DNA from: Microthyrium microscopicum
Lineage: Eukaryota; Ascomycota; Dothideomycetes; Microthyriales; Microthyriaceae
Direction of reading: 5' to 3'
Assembly: GCA_010405405.1 (NCBI GenBank)
Contig: MU004233.1
Span: 1,253,122-1,317,121 of the forward strand
Length of the DNA stretch: 64,000 nucleotides
Shown here: piece by piece, positions 63,360 through 64,000 of the stretch
Position numbering within the stretch: position 1 is the stretch's first letter
Layout: the number at the start of each line of letters is the position of its first letter
Made by a program: the position numbers and the translations under genes
The notes under the pieces: generated by a model
What the model was told of the DNA's origin: nothing
Seen by the model: only the letters and a program-made list of their open reading frames with translations
The model's database searches: none

Positions 63360-64000
63360 TCAACCCTCGACTAGGCCAGCAGCAGGTTCTTTCTTCAGCG
63401 ATGATTTCCATCCGCGCAGGTTCAGTGACACTGGAGTACCCAGCCAAGCAGCCCGCTGTGTGTGGTCGCGATAGTCATCTCCAGTATTTGGATGAAGTAG
63501 TGCAGAAAGCGGACCACGGTGAATCATCAACCAGGGAATGAATGCTCCAAATTGTGCTGAAAACATGTTAGAGAGTCAGAAAATGAGCGTTATGCAGGCT
63601 GCCAGGCATACATACCTGGAGTGAAGATGTTCACTTCGAACATTGCAGCTGTTAAGTTAGATCAGTAAGAAGGCAAATAAGACCAGATGAGGAGGAACCA
63701 ACTGGGATGTGGACCGACTGGTTTGTCCCATACTCGGTATATGCGCAATTCCGGAACTAACAGAGTTATTGGTCAACAGAAGTGTTCCTGGGCCTCATGA
63801 ATTTCTTTCTCACATTCGCGTCGAATTCTCTCCCACAGCTCTTGTGCGTACTTAATCTGCCACTCATCGTTCTGCTGGAAGTAGACATGGACGTCAAAGC
63901 CACCTCTTCTATCATTGCTCAATGGAGCTGTGAAGGAATTGTAAGATGGGCTCAAGCTTTCAGACGGCGGATTGACGTAAGATTTGCCATCTTCAGCTTT
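63360..64000 (-). CDS. DOPA 4,5-dioxygenase family protein, 5' end outside the window
   Basis: Partial gene on -, four exons visible: 64000-63814, 63756-63703, 63648-63616, 63556-63360. Introns 63757-63813, 63649-63702 and 63557-63615 are GT-AG, 54-59 bp. The joined protein shows the family in order: EDGKSYVNPP and the lead-in to GGFDVHVYF (metal-binding His expected here), ELWERIRREFPELRIYRVWD completed across the first intron, KPVGPHP, AMFEVNIFTP across the next, then QFGAFIPWLMIHRGPLSALL and HPNTGDDYRDHTQRAAWLG. Plant and mushroom relatives open the DOPA ring to make betalain precursors; the natural substrate in ascomycetes is unknown. The frame is open to the window edge, so the N-terminus lies beyond 64000. 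Confidence 0.9.

Overview
The window is nuclear DNA of a filamentous ascomycete (Pezizomycotina; Leotiomycetes is only a guess). The genes carry many short introns (45-60 bp is typical, nearly all GT-AG), encode fungal-type proteins (a CorA-like family, AIP1, CSN3, an MIT-domain protein, an RRT8/EI24-like membrane protein, a DOPA-dioxygenase-like enzyme), and sit between long, very AT-rich blocks in which almost every reading frame is cut by TAA/TAG. Those blocks look like transposons mutated by RIP (repeat-induced point mutation, C to T mainly at CpA). This gives the classic two-compartment layout of balanced gene islands and AT-rich islands.

Layout. (1) 1-13.2 kb is a gene island, all genes on +: CorA-like transporter protein (316-1957), AIP1 (2358-4278), a large protein kinase with a C-terminal extension (5060-8960), a small membrane protein with an in-frame TAG near its start (9264-9536), CSN3 (9613-11241), then about 2 kb without a convincing gene. 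(2) 13.3-19.8 kb is an AT-rich relic of a LINE (Tad1-like) on the - strand, with endonuclease and reverse transcriptase motifs still readable. (3) 19.8-27.1 kb is a second gene island: a non-coding stretch, an MIT-domain protein on + (21784-25380) and an RRT8/EI24-like membrane protein on - (26011-27018) with a GC-AG intron. (4) 27.2-62.6 kb is an AT-rich block made of nested elements. (5) 62.6-64 kb returns to genic DNA, with a DOPA 4,5-dioxygenase-like gene on - that runs off the window end.

The 35-kb block can be taken apart by eye. A Ty3/Gypsy element on - (27938-50492, LTRs 204 bp, target duplication TTTAA) was itself hit by two chromodomain-type Gypsy elements on +: 32935-40486 (LTRs 162 bp, duplication TTATC) and 40909-48560 (LTRs 226/228 bp, duplication TAAAA). 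Without them the outer element is about 7.3 kb. A fourth Gypsy on - (52661-62289, LTR 229 bp, duplication ACTTT) lies to the right; its left LTR runs into a 205-N assembly gap. Removing these insertions leaves about 3.3 kb of AT-rich host DNA bounded by a 32-bp perfect inverted repeat (27145-27176 and 62611-62642). I read this as a probable DNA transposon that served as the landing site; it carries relics of at least two unidentified + strand reading frames (about 50.7-51.4 and 51.65-52.6 kb). Two of the Gypsy elements also seem to carry extra reading frames, one sense and downstream of pol, one antisense between 5' LTR and gag.

The host genes are housekeeping or common fungal genes (actin turnover, COP9 signalosome, signalling, membrane trafficking). 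They do not form a cluster or pathway with one another.
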